A DNA stretch of 64,000 nucleotides from an uncultured Eubacteriales bacterium (lineage in GTDB: Bacteria; Bacillota; Clostridia; Oscillospirales; Butyricicoccaceae), in contig CAJUIK010000003.1 in NCBI GenBank assembly GCA_910585875.1, positions 4,444 through 68,443 of the forward strand, given 5' to 3'. The notes beneath the pieces are model-generated. The model did not search any database. It saw only the letters and a program-made list of their open reading frames with translations, and was not told where the DNA came from. Numbering within the stretch: position 1 is the first letter of the stretch; each line of letters starts with the position of its first letter. Made by a program: the position numbers and the translations under genes. This document shows, piece after piece, positions 53,250 to 61,383 of this stretch.

Positions 53250-53311
53250 GCCTTTCGTCGGATGGGGCTGGAATCCCCGCCGGCAAATATTTGAATGAGG
53301 TGACAAAAGAA

Positions 53312-54904
53312 ATGCAAAGCAAGAAACTGCGGGTCCTGAGCCTGCTGCTGGTTTTGGCCATGGCTTTCGGCCTGTTCGCCGGCTGCAGCAAGGACGATCC
53401 GGCGCCTGCCGACGACGACAAGACCGTCGTTGACGACGGCGAAAAGAAGGAAGAGCAGCCCAAGGGAGACGGCGATGGCGCCGGCAAAGACACCATTGTG
53501 ATCGCCACGATGAGCGAGACTCCCTCTTTGTCTCCCACAGACCACAACGCCACCGCTGGATCCTACATGAACCTGCTGACTTACAGCACTCTGTTCAGCT
53601 CCGACGTGGAGATGAACCCCCAGCCCCTGCTGGTGGAGAGCTATGAGAATATCAGCGACACTGTGTGGGAGTTCAAGCTGCGCCAGGGCGTCAAGTACCA
53701 CAACGGCGAAACCATGACGGTGGAAGACGTCAAGGCTTCCCTGGATAACGCCAAGCTCTGCCCGGAAATCTCCCTGTACAACGACTGTGTGGAGAGCGTT
53801 GAGATTGTGGACGACCAGACCTTCCGCATCACAACCGACGGCCCCTCCGCCGTGTTGCTCAACCACCTGGGCCACCATGGCAACGCCATCGTTCCCAAGG
53901 CTCTGCTGGACGCGGGCCATGACTTCGCCGTCGATCCCGTGGGTTCCGGCCCCTATAAGCTGGTGGAATGGAAGCGGGGCGACAGCGTGGAATTCGAGGC
54001 CTTTGAAGATTACTTCTTGGGCGAAGCCCCCATCAAGCACATGGTTTGGAAGATCATCCCCGAAGGTTCTTCCCGGACCATCGCCCTGGAAGCCGGCGAG
54101 ATCGACTTCATCGTGGAAGTGGAGGCTATGGACTACGACCGCCTGAAATCCAACGACGACGTGGCCATCTATGAATACAGCGCCACAGAGCACAACTGGA
54201 TGATGCTGAACAACGAAAAGCCCGGCCTGGACAACGCAGACGTCCGCAAGGCCATCGACTGCGCCGTTGACAAAGAAGCCATCGTCACAGTGGCCCTGAA
54301 CGGCATGGGCGAGGCGATCTATTCCCACGCCCCCAACAACCTGCCCGGCGCCAGCGAGGAAAATACCAATTCCCACGACCCGGAGAAGGCCAAAGAGTAT
54401 ATGGATAAATCCGGCGTGGATCCCGCCTCTGTGCAGCTGGCTATCATCTGCTCCAACGACACCAAGAAGCGGGCCGCCGAAGTGATTCAGGCCAACCTGA
54501 AGGAAACTCTGGGCATCAACTGCACCATTGAGAGCATGGACCTGGCCACCTATCTGTCCACTACGGCGGACGGCAATTACACCGCCTCTATCGGCAACTA
54601 TACCTCCAGCGATATGGTGTCCTTCCTGGTGGGCGTGTACCACAGCAAGTCCATCGGCGCTTCCAACAAGACCCGGATCAACGACCCGGAAGTGGACGCT
54701 CTGATTGACAAGGCTTCCGCTACCATCGACCCTGCCGAGCGCGAAAAAGTGCTCCAGGAGTGCGTGGCCAAAATCAACGCCCATACCCCCCAGATCCCCC
54801 TGTACCAGCCCGTCAACTTCCGGGCCTACAGCAAGGACCTCCAGGGCGTAGAGGTTTCTCCCAGCGGCACTCTGTACTTCGAGAACGTCAGCTGGAAGAA
54901 CTAA
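53312..54904 (+). CDS. Array SBP A4: family 5 substrate-binding lipoprotein
   Basis: 530 residues from ATG 53312 (GAGGTG ten bases upstream; an in-frame TTG seven codons earlier overlaps that site). Lipobox LFAGCSK, Asp/Lys-rich linker. Distinct features: LDNAKLCPEISLYNDCVESV, pocket YSATEHNWMMLNNEKPGLDN, and a Cys in the central helix (KAIDCAVDKEA). Carries the invariant IPEGSSRTIALEAGEIDFI block. Confidence 0.94.
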   Translation: MQSKKLRVLSLLLVLAMAFGLFAGCSKDDPAPADDDKTVVDDGEKKEEQPKGDGDGAGKDTIVIATMSETPSLSPTDHNATAGSYMNLLTYSTLFSSDVEMNPQPLLVESYENISDTVWEFKLRQGVKYHNGETMTVEDVKASLDNAKLCPEISLYNDCVESVEIVDDQTFRITTDGPSAVLLNHLGHHGNAIVPKALLDAGHDFAVDPVGSGPYKLVEWKRGDSVEFEAFEDYFLGEAPIKHMVWKIIPEGSSRTIALEAGEIDFIVEVEAMDYDRLKSNDDVAIYEYSATEHNWMMLNNEKPGLDNADVRKAIDCAVDKEAIVTVALNGMGEAIYSHAPNNLPGASEENTNSHDPEKAKEYMDKSGVDPASVQLAIICSNDTKKRAAEVIQANLKETLGINCTIESMDLATYLSTTADGNYTASIGNYTSSDMVSFLVGVYHSKSIGASNKTRINDPEVDALIDKASATIDPAEREKVLQECVAKINAHTPQIPLYQPVNFRAYSKDLQGVEVSPSGTLYFENVSWKN

Positions 54905-54950
54905 AGGCAAACAGAATCAAAAGGCAAGGCCAGTTCGCCCTCTTGCCGCC

Positions 54951-54980
54951 AAGCCCGCGCTGAAAAGCGCGGGCTTTTTT
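54951..54980 (+). terminator. Terminator of A4
   Basis: AAGCCCGCGC-TGAAAA-GCGCGGGCTTTTTT. Confidence 0.92.
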
Positions 54981-55221
54981 GCTTCCCCCCTGTTAGTACA
55001 GCAAATTTGTAACAGAAAATAAATATTTTAGAGATGAACCTGTAATATCGTCACTTTGAACAGAAAGGCCATCGGGATTTATAGAAACTGCACAAAAACC
55101 CGCCGGACGCCGATGAAAGAAGTCTTCAGAAGTTAGATAATCTGTACAAATATAAGCGTTTATTTTTATGAATATTAGCCAAAAAATCCAAAAAGGCAGA
55201 GAAGCGGTTTTAGAAAAACTA

Positions 55222-55250
55222 TTGCAAAACCTCCGTCGAGAGGATATAAT
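55222..55250 (+). promoter_or_regulatory. Promoter of array SBP A5 (perhaps also A6)
   Basis: TTGCAA (55222-55227), 17-bp spacer, TATAAT (55245-55250). Confidence 0.8.
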
Positions 55251-55382
55251 CCAGTATACAAACAAAAGGGAATAGTTTCAGGATATTTGTGCAAAATCGA
55301 CAAATCCCCTGGAAGCTCGGTTCCGAAACCACAGCCGCCCGTGAGCAAAGGGCGGCGGCCGGATACTAAAGGAGAAATGGAT

Positions 55383-56966
55383 ATGAGAAAAAAACTGCGA
55401 ATCCTCAGTCTATTGTTGGTTTTGACCATGGCTTTCGGCCTATTCGCCGGGTGCGGCAAAGACGAGCCGGCGCCTGCCGATAAGCCCAGCGACAATCCTT
55501 CGACCAGCGACGACGGCAAAAAGCCCGAAACGAACGGCGGCTCTGCCAAAGATACCCTTGTGGTAGCCACTATGGGCGAAGCGCCGGCCCTTTCTTCGGT
55601 GGGGCACAACTCGGTGGCCGGCGACTACATGAATTCTTTGAACAACGCCACGTTGTTCCGCAGCAATACCGACACCTTGGAGCCCGAACCCTATCTGGTG
55701 GAGAGTTATGAAAACATTAGCGACACAGTATGGGAGTTCAAGCTGAAATCCGGCGTCAAATACCACAACGGCGAGACTGTGACCGCCGAGGATGTCAAAG
55801 CCTCCATCGAGTGGGCCCAAGGCTTCCCCGAAGTCAACCTGTATAACCGGGATATCATCAATATCGAGGTTGTGGATGATTTGACAGTCCGCATGGAAAC
55901 CCCCGCCGCCGACGCCATGATGTTGAGCAACCTGTGCCACCATGGCAACGCCGTCGTTCCCAAGGCTCTGATCGACGGAGGCCACGATTTTAACGCCGAC
56001 CCTGTGGGATGCGGCCCCTTCAAGTTTGTCAAATGGAACCGGGGCGACAGCGTGGAGTTCGAGGCGTTTGAGGATTATTTCCTGGGCGCCCCGAAAATCA
56101 AGCACATGATTTGGAAAATCATCCCTGAGGGATCCTCCCGGACCATCGCCCTGGAAGCCGGTGAAATCGACTTCATCATCGAAGTGGAAGCTATGGACGC
56201 CGACCGGCTGCGGTCCAACGACGACATCGAAGTGCTCCAATTCAACCACACAAGCCATAACTGGCTGATGCTGAACAACGAGAAGCCCGGCCTGGATAAC
56301 CAGGACGTGCGCCACGCCATCAACAGCGCTATCGATAAAGAAAGCGTTGTGACCGTGGCCTACAACGGCTTGGCCACCCCTTCTCTGTCCGCCGTCCCCA
56401 TGAACTTTGAGGGCGCCACAGAAGAGAACGCCGACGTTTACGACGTGGAAAAGGCCAAAGAGTATATGCAGAAATCTGGAGTGGACCCGGCTTCCATTGA
56501 ATTGGCCATCATCTGCTCCGACGATACGAAGAAACGGGCCGGCGAAGTCGTTCAGGCCAACCTGAAGGAAATCGGCGTCAACGCCACCATTGAAAGCATG
56601 GACCTGGCCACTTATCTGGCCGCCACCACAGAAGGCAATTTCACCGGCGCCATCGGCGGTTTTACCTCCAGCAACCTGCTGAGTTATGTGCTGGGCGTTT
56701 ATCACTCCAGCTCCATCAACGCCTCCAACAAAACTCGCCTGGTGGACGCCAAGGTCGACGAACTAATTGACAAGGCGAAAGTCACCCTGGACCCGGCAGA
56801 GCGCAAGGGCATTATGGAAGAGCTGTCCGCCCGCCTGAACGAGCTGTGCTCTCAGGCTCCTTTGTATCAGCCTCTGACTCTGCGGGCTTATAAGAAGGGC
56901 CTGGAAGGCGTCAAGGTCAGCGATAGCGGCGGCATCCGTTTTGAAGACGTGTACTGGGCCGCATAA
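55383..56966 (+). CDS. Array SBP A5: family 5 substrate-binding lipoprotein
   Basis: 527 residues from ATG 55383, eight bases after AAAGGAG; the ATG two codons earlier is too close to that site. Lipobox LFAGCGK. Features: SSVGHNSVAGDYMNSLNNAT, METPAADAMMLSN, GCGPFKFVKW (Cys where others have Thr, Ala or Ser) and pocket FNHTSHNWLML shared with A6 and A7. C-terminus GLEGVKVSDSGGIRFEDVYW like A7. Confidence 0.94.
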   Translation: MRKKLRILSLLLVLTMAFGLFAGCGKDEPAPADKPSDNPSTSDDGKKPETNGGSAKDTLVVATMGEAPALSSVGHNSVAGDYMNSLNNATLFRSNTDTLEPEPYLVESYENISDTVWEFKLKSGVKYHNGETVTAEDVKASIEWAQGFPEVNLYNRDIINIEVVDDLTVRMETPAADAMMLSNLCHHGNAVVPKALIDGGHDFNADPVGCGPFKFVKWNRGDSVEFEAFEDYFLGAPKIKHMIWKIIPEGSSRTIALEAGEIDFIIEVEAMDADRLRSNDDIEVLQFNHTSHNWLMLNNEKPGLDNQDVRHAINSAIDKESVVTVAYNGLATPSLSAVPMNFEGATEENADVYDVEKAKEYMQKSGVDPASIELAIICSDDTKKRAGEVVQANLKEIGVNATIESMDLATYLAATTEGNFTGAIGGFTSSNLLSYVLGVYHSSSINASNKTRLVDAKVDELIDKAKVTLDPAERKGIMEELSARLNELCSQAPLYQPLTLRAYKKGLEGVKVSDSGGIRFEDVYWAA

Positions 56967-57008
56967 ACCTGATTTCGCAAAGGCTGACAATAGAGATCGG
57001 CTGAAACG

Positions 57009-57057
57009 AAAGCTCCCCTCCGCTGGGATGGACCCGGCCCGGGCGGAGGGGAGCTTT
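57009..57057 (+). terminator. Long hairpin after A5
   Basis: 15-bp stem (AAAGCTCCCCTCCGC) with a 20-base loop but only three Ts after it, so termination may be partial and A6 may be reached by read-through. Confidence 0.55.
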
Positions 57058-57075
57058 ATAGATTGTGCGAGAGAA

Positions 57076-57102
57076 TTTAACAAGGGCCGGTCCCTTGTTA
57101 AA
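57076..57102. repeat. 11-bp inverted repeat before A6
   Basis: TTTAACAAGGG and CCCTTGTTAAA arms, five-base loop, 24 bases before the A6 start. No promoter of the array type is present in this short gap; a degenerate GATTGTGCGA lies at 57061. Confidence 0.6.
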
Positions 57103-57126
57103 AAATAAATGGAGAGGTGACCGAAC

Positions 57127-58719
57127 ATGAGCAAGAAATTCCGCGCGCTCAGCCTGCTGTTGGTTTTGGTAATGGCCTTTGGCCTGTTTGCCGGGTGCAG
57201 CAAGGACGAGCCCGTCGACGACAAGGGCAATCAGCCCAGCGCCGGCGACGACGCCAACAAACCCACAGACGATAAGCCCTCTGGAGGCGGCGACGCCGGC
57301 AAGGACAGCATCGTCATCGCCACCATGGGCGAAACCCCGTCTCTGTCTCCCACAGAGCACAACGCCGTGGCCGGCTCTTACATGAACAGCCTGACCTACA
57401 ATATGCTGTTCCGCACAAACCAGGATACCCTGGAGCCCGAACCCGACCTGGTGGACAGCTATGAAAACGTCAGCGACACAGAGTGGCAGTTCAAGATTCA
57501 TCAGGGCGTCAAGTTCCACAACGGCGAAACCATGACGGTGGAAGACGTCAAAGCCTCTCTGGAATGGGCCAAGGGATTCCCGGAAGTGAATCTGTATAAC
57601 AACGATATCGTGAAAGTCGACATCATCGACGACGAGACCATCCAGATCACAACCGACGGCCCGGACGCCATGCTGTTGAGCAACCTGTGCCACCATGGCA
57701 ACGCCATCGTGCCCAAGGCCCTGATCGACAGCGATCACGACTTCAACACCGATCCCATCGGCACCGGCCCTTATAAGTTCGTCAAGTGGAACCGGGGCGA
57801 CAGCTTGGAATTTGAGGCTTTCTCGGATTTCTTCCGCGGCGAGCCCCCCATCAAGCACATGACTTGGAAGATCATCCCCGAAGGATCCTCCCGGACCATC
57901 GCCCTGGAAGCTGGCGAAATTGACTTCATCATCGAAGTGGAAGCCATGGACGCCGAGCGCCTGCAGTCCAACGACGACATCGAAGTGATTCAGTTCAACC
58001 ACACCAGTCACAACTGGATGATGCTGAACAACGAGAAGCCCGGCCTGGACAATCAGGACGTGCGCCACGCCATCAACACCGCCATCGACAAGGAAAGCGT
58101 CGTTATGGTGGCCTATAATGGCCTGGCTACCCCCGCTTTGTCCGCCGTCCCCATGAACTTTGAGGGCGCCACAGAAGAGAACGCCGACGTTTACGACGTG
58201 GAAAAGGCCAAAGAGTGGATGGATAAGTCCGGCGTGGACCCTGCTTCCATTGAAATTGCCATCATCTGTTCTGACGATACGAAGAAACGGGCCGGCGAAG
58301 TCGTCCAGGCCAACCTGAAGGAAATCGGCATCAACGCCACTATCGAAAGTATGGACCTGGCTACGTATCTGTCCGCTACAGCGGAAGGCAATTACACTGC
58401 GGCCATCGGCGGATATACCTCCAGCGATTTGCTGAGCTATGTGGTGGGCGTGTACCATTCCAGCTCCATCAACGCTTCCAACAAGACTCGTTTGGTAGAC
58501 GCCAAGGTCGACGAACTGATCGACAAGGCGAAAGTCACCCTGGACGCCGGCGAACGCGCCAAGATCTTCGAGGAACTGTCCGCCCGCCTGAACGAGCTGT
58601 GTTCTCAGGCGCCCCTGTATCAACCTTTGACTCTGCGCGCCTTTAAGAAGGGCCTGCAAAACGTCAAGGTCAGCGACAGCGGCGGCATCCGTTGGGAAGA
58701 TATTTCCTGGGGCGCTTAA
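57127..58719 (+). CDS. Array SBP A6: family 5 substrate-binding lipoprotein, mosaic
   Basis: 530 residues; GGAGAGGTGA before ATG 57127. Lipobox LFAGCSK. The first half resembles A1 (FHNGETMTVEDVKASLEWAK, DDETIQITTDGPDAMLLSN, FFRGEPPIKHM). The second half resembles A5/A7 (FNHTSHNWMML, LSAVPMNFEGA, NATIESMDLATYLSA). Ends GLQNVKVSDSGGIRWEDISW, shared with A8. Only 160 bases follow A5 and no own promoter is visible. Confidence 0.94.
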   Translation: MSKKFRALSLLLVLVMAFGLFAGCSKDEPVDDKGNQPSAGDDANKPTDDKPSGGGDAGKDSIVIATMGETPSLSPTEHNAVAGSYMNSLTYNMLFRTNQDTLEPEPDLVDSYENVSDTEWQFKIHQGVKFHNGETMTVEDVKASLEWAKGFPEVNLYNNDIVKVDIIDDETIQITTDGPDAMLLSNLCHHGNAIVPKALIDSDHDFNTDPIGTGPYKFVKWNRGDSLEFEAFSDFFRGEPPIKHMTWKIIPEGSSRTIALEAGEIDFIIEVEAMDAERLQSNDDIEVIQFNHTSHNWMMLNNEKPGLDNQDVRHAINTAIDKESVVMVAYNGLATPALSAVPMNFEGATEENADVYDVEKAKEWMDKSGVDPASIEIAIICSDDTKKRAGEVVQANLKEIGINATIESMDLATYLSATAEGNYTAAIGGYTSSDLLSYVVGVYHSSSINASNKTRLVDAKVDELIDKAKVTLDAGERAKIFEELSARLNELCSQAPLYQPLTLRAFKKGLQNVKVSDSGGIRWEDISWGA

Positions 58720-58756
58720 TCGAAGCCTGAACCAGAACGCGATATAACTTTTACAG

Positions 58757-58788
58757 TCCCCCGGAGTTTTCGCTCCGGGGGATTTTTT
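58757..58788 (+). terminator. Terminator of A6
   Basis: TCCCCCGGAG-TTTTCG-CTCCGGGGGATTTTTT. Confidence 0.92.
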
Positions 58789-59066
58789 AATTTCTTAAAT
58801 ATTGATTTCAAGATTCATTAATATCTTAATATAAATACAGGATCATGAACGAAAAATCAATAAATTATTGGAAAATTTAAGATGTTATATGGAGAAACTG
58901 AGAAGAGGGAAAAGAAAATAAAATGGAGAAAATATTTGCGCATTTTCAAAAAATACATCAAAAATTGGAATAAAATCAACAATATTTACGAAAATAAACA
59001 AAAATATTAATGGAATATTGATGAAAATGAGATAAAAATGAAGGAGAGAACACGGCAGGAACCCCC

Positions 59067-59095
59067 TTGCAAAGGGCGGAAAGAGGGTGTATAAT
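59067..59095 (+). promoter_or_regulatory. Promoter of array SBP A7
   Basis: TTGCAA (59067-59072), 17-bp spacer, TATAAT (59090-59095). Confidence 0.8.
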
Positions 59096-59223
59096 TTGTC
59101 ATGGATTGAAACTGTCTATTCACAATTTTGAAATAAATTTGTCAAAACAGACGGATTCAAGTTTCTCCACAGGATTCAATAGGGGGTTCCCTCTGTTGAA
59201 AATATAATTTGAGGTGACTGAAA

Positions 59224-60816
59224 ATGAGCAAAAAACTGCGCGTTCTCAGCCTGCTGCTGGTTCTGGCTATGGCTTTCGGCCTGTTTGCCGGGTGCAGCAA
59301 GGATGAGCCTGCCGACGACAAGGGCGATCAGCCCAGCGGCAGCGACGACGCCAACAAACCCGAAGGCGATAAGCCCTCTGGCGGCGACGCCGCTGGCAAG
59401 GACAGCATCGTCATCGCCACCATGGGCGAGACTCCCTCCCTGTCTCCCGTGGAGCACAACGCCGTGGCCGGCGACTACATGAACGGCCTGACTTACGCCA
59501 CCCTGTTCCGCAGCAACGTCGACACTCTGGAACCCGAACCTTATTTGGTGGAGAGCTATGAGAACGTCAGCGACACTGAGTGGGTGTTCAAGCTGAAGCA
59601 GGGCGTCAAGTACCACAACGGCGAAACCATGACAGTGGAAGACGTCGTAGCCTCCATTCAGTGGGCCCAGGGCTTTGCTGAAGTCAGCCTGTACAATAAC
59701 GACATCGTGACCATTGAAGCTGTGGACGACACAACCTTCAAAATCACCACAGAGGGCCCGGACGCCATGCTGTTGAGCAACCTGTGCCACCATGGCAACG
59801 CCATCGTGCCCAAGGCTCTGATCGACAGCGATCACGACTTCAACACCGATCCCATCGGCGCCGGCCCCTACAAGCTGGTCAAGTGGAATCGCGGCGACAG
59901 CGTGGAATTCGAGGCGTTTGAAGATTATTTCTTGGGCGCTCCGAAAATCAAGCACATGACTTGGAAGATCATCCCTGAAGGTTCCTCCCGGACCATTGCT
60001 CTGGAAGCCGGCGAAATCGACTTCATCATCGAAGTAGAGGCTATGGACGCCGAGCGTCTGCAGTCCAACGACAATATCGAAGTGATTCAGTTCAACCACA
60101 CTAGCCACAACTGGCTGATGCTGAACAACGAGAAGCCCGGCCTGGACAACCAGGACGTGCGTCACGCCATCAACACCGCTATCGACAAACAGAGCGTTGT
60201 AACCGTTGCTTACAACGGCCTGGCTACTCCCTCTCTGTCCGCCGTTCCCATGAACTTTGAAGGCGCTACAGAAGAGAACGCCGACGTTTACGACGTGGAA
60301 AAGGCCAAAGAGTGGATGGATAAGTCCGGCGTGGATCCTGCTTCCGTCGAACTGGCCATCATCTGCTCTGACGACACCAAGAAGCGGGCCGGCGAAGTGA
60401 TTCAGGCCAACCTGAAGGAGATCGGCATCAACGCCACCATCGAGAGCATGGACCTGGCCACCTATCTGTCCGCCTCTACAGAGGGCAACTACACGGGCGC
60501 CATCGGCGGCTATACCTCCAGCAACCTGCTGAGCTATGTGGTGGGCGTGTACCACTCTGATTCCATCAACGCCTCCAACAAGACCCGTCTGGTGGACGCC
60601 AAGGTCGACGAATTGATCGACAAGGCGAAAGTTACTCTGGATCCTGCCGAGCGCAAGGTGATCTTTGAAGAGCTGTCCGCCCGCCTGAACGAGCTGTGCT
60701 CTCAGGCTCCCCTGTATCAGCCTCTGACTCTGCGGGCCTACAAGAAGGGCCTGGAAGGCGTCAAGGTCAGCGACAGCGGCGGACTGCGTTTTGAGGATGT
60801 GTACTGGGCTGAGTAA
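59224..60816 (+). CDS. Array SBP A7: family 5 substrate-binding lipoprotein
   Basis: 530 residues; TTTGAGGTGA before ATG 59224. Lipobox LFAGCSK; linker DDKGDQPSGSDDANKP is the same as in A8. Features: SPVEHNAVAGDYMNGLTYAT, DVVASIQWAQGFAEVSLYNN, pocket FNHTSHNWLML, AIDKQSVV (Gln where others have Glu or Asp) and C-terminus GLEGVKVSDSGGLRFEDVYW. Confidence 0.94.
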   Translation: MSKKLRVLSLLLVLAMAFGLFAGCSKDEPADDKGDQPSGSDDANKPEGDKPSGGDAAGKDSIVIATMGETPSLSPVEHNAVAGDYMNGLTYATLFRSNVDTLEPEPYLVESYENVSDTEWVFKLKQGVKYHNGETMTVEDVVASIQWAQGFAEVSLYNNDIVTIEAVDDTTFKITTEGPDAMLLSNLCHHGNAIVPKALIDSDHDFNTDPIGAGPYKLVKWNRGDSVEFEAFEDYFLGAPKIKHMTWKIIPEGSSRTIALEAGEIDFIIEVEAMDAERLQSNDNIEVIQFNHTSHNWLMLNNEKPGLDNQDVRHAINTAIDKQSVVTVAYNGLATPSLSAVPMNFEGATEENADVYDVEKAKEWMDKSGVDPASVELAIICSDDTKKRAGEVIQANLKEIGINATIESMDLATYLSASTEGNYTGAIGGYTSSNLLSYVVGVYHSDSINASNKTRLVDAKVDELIDKAKVTLDPAERKVIFEELSARLNELCSQAPLYQPLTLRAYKKGLEGVKVSDSGGLRFEDVYWAE

Positions 60817-60902
60817 TCGGCTGGGCCGCCTCTAAAATCGGCGCAAAAAGCGAAAAAAGAGTCTTTGCTTTTCATAGAAAACTCCTTTCTAATTCAATTA
60901 CG

Positions 60903-60949
60903 ACAGCGGAACCCTCTGGGCGAAAACCCGGGGGGTTCCGCTGTTTTTT
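60903..60949 (+). terminator. Terminator of A7
   Basis: CAGCGGAACCC and GGGTTCCGCTG arms with TTTTTT after; an inner GGG/CCC stem. Confidence 0.85.
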
Positions 60950-61235
60950 GCCTGTCGGAACAGGCTGCGGAGGGAGAATTTGTCCAGTTTTCGGCTTTTT
61001 ATAGCAGAAAAAGGAGACTTGGCCGGCGCCGGGAAAAGATTGTGCAAAATTGATGAAACCTCCCGAAGGAAGAGGGGGATAGAAAGGGCAAAACCGCCAA
61101 AAAAGACGGATTTTCACCTTGGTAAATAAAAATATACTATATCGAATTCGCCGAAAACAAGGAAAAATAAGATCAAATATTGTGCAAAATAGCGAATAAG
61201 ACAGAAGAGTGTTAAAAAGCTGTTAGGAAAAGATG

Positions 61236-61264
61236 TTGCAACGGCCCCAAAAGGCGGGTATAAT
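61236..61264 (+). promoter_or_regulatory. Promoter of array SBP A8
   Basis: TTGCAA (61236-61241), 17-bp spacer, TATAAT (61259-61264). Confidence 0.8.
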
Positions 61265-61383
61265 GTGTAACAAATTCAAAACCCTTTGTTCATACTCTGC
61301 AAAACCCCTTGGTTTTTGATTGGGGGAGAATTTTGTATTCGACAGGGCTTCTCTGTTGAAAATATAATTTGAGGTGACTGAAA

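Larger units (their letters stand above)
52898..53311 (+). other. Gap A3 to A4: terminator, TTGCACAA motif, A4 promoter
   Basis: Terminator, TTGCACAA at 53056-53063 in a context (TTTGGGCAGTTTGCACAAA) almost the same as in the A3 leader, and the A4 promoter with a 63-base leader. Confidence 0.7.
54905..55382 (+). other. Gap A4 to A5: terminator, A5 promoter, hairpin leader
   Basis: Terminator, CTGCACAA near-match at 55091, A5 promoter, TTGTGCAA at 55287-55294 downstream of the promoter, and GCCGCCC/GGGCGGC hairpin near 55333-55356. Confidence 0.65.
58720..59223 (+). other. Gap A6 to A7: terminator and AT-rich island
   Basis: After the terminator, about 58789-59050 is markedly AT-rich with many A-tracts, in contrast to the GC-rich genes. 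Then the A7 promoter and a 129-base leader whose last 35 bases are identical to those of A8. No coding sequence or TTGTGCAA motif seen. Confidence 0.75.
60817..61383 (+). other. Gap A7 to A8: terminator, two TTGTGCAA motifs, A8 promoter
   Basis: Terminator, TTGTGCAA at 61040-61047 and at 61180-61187 (the latter in ATTGTGCAAAATAG, also seen before A3), A8 promoter, and a leader ending identically to A7. Confidence 0.7.
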
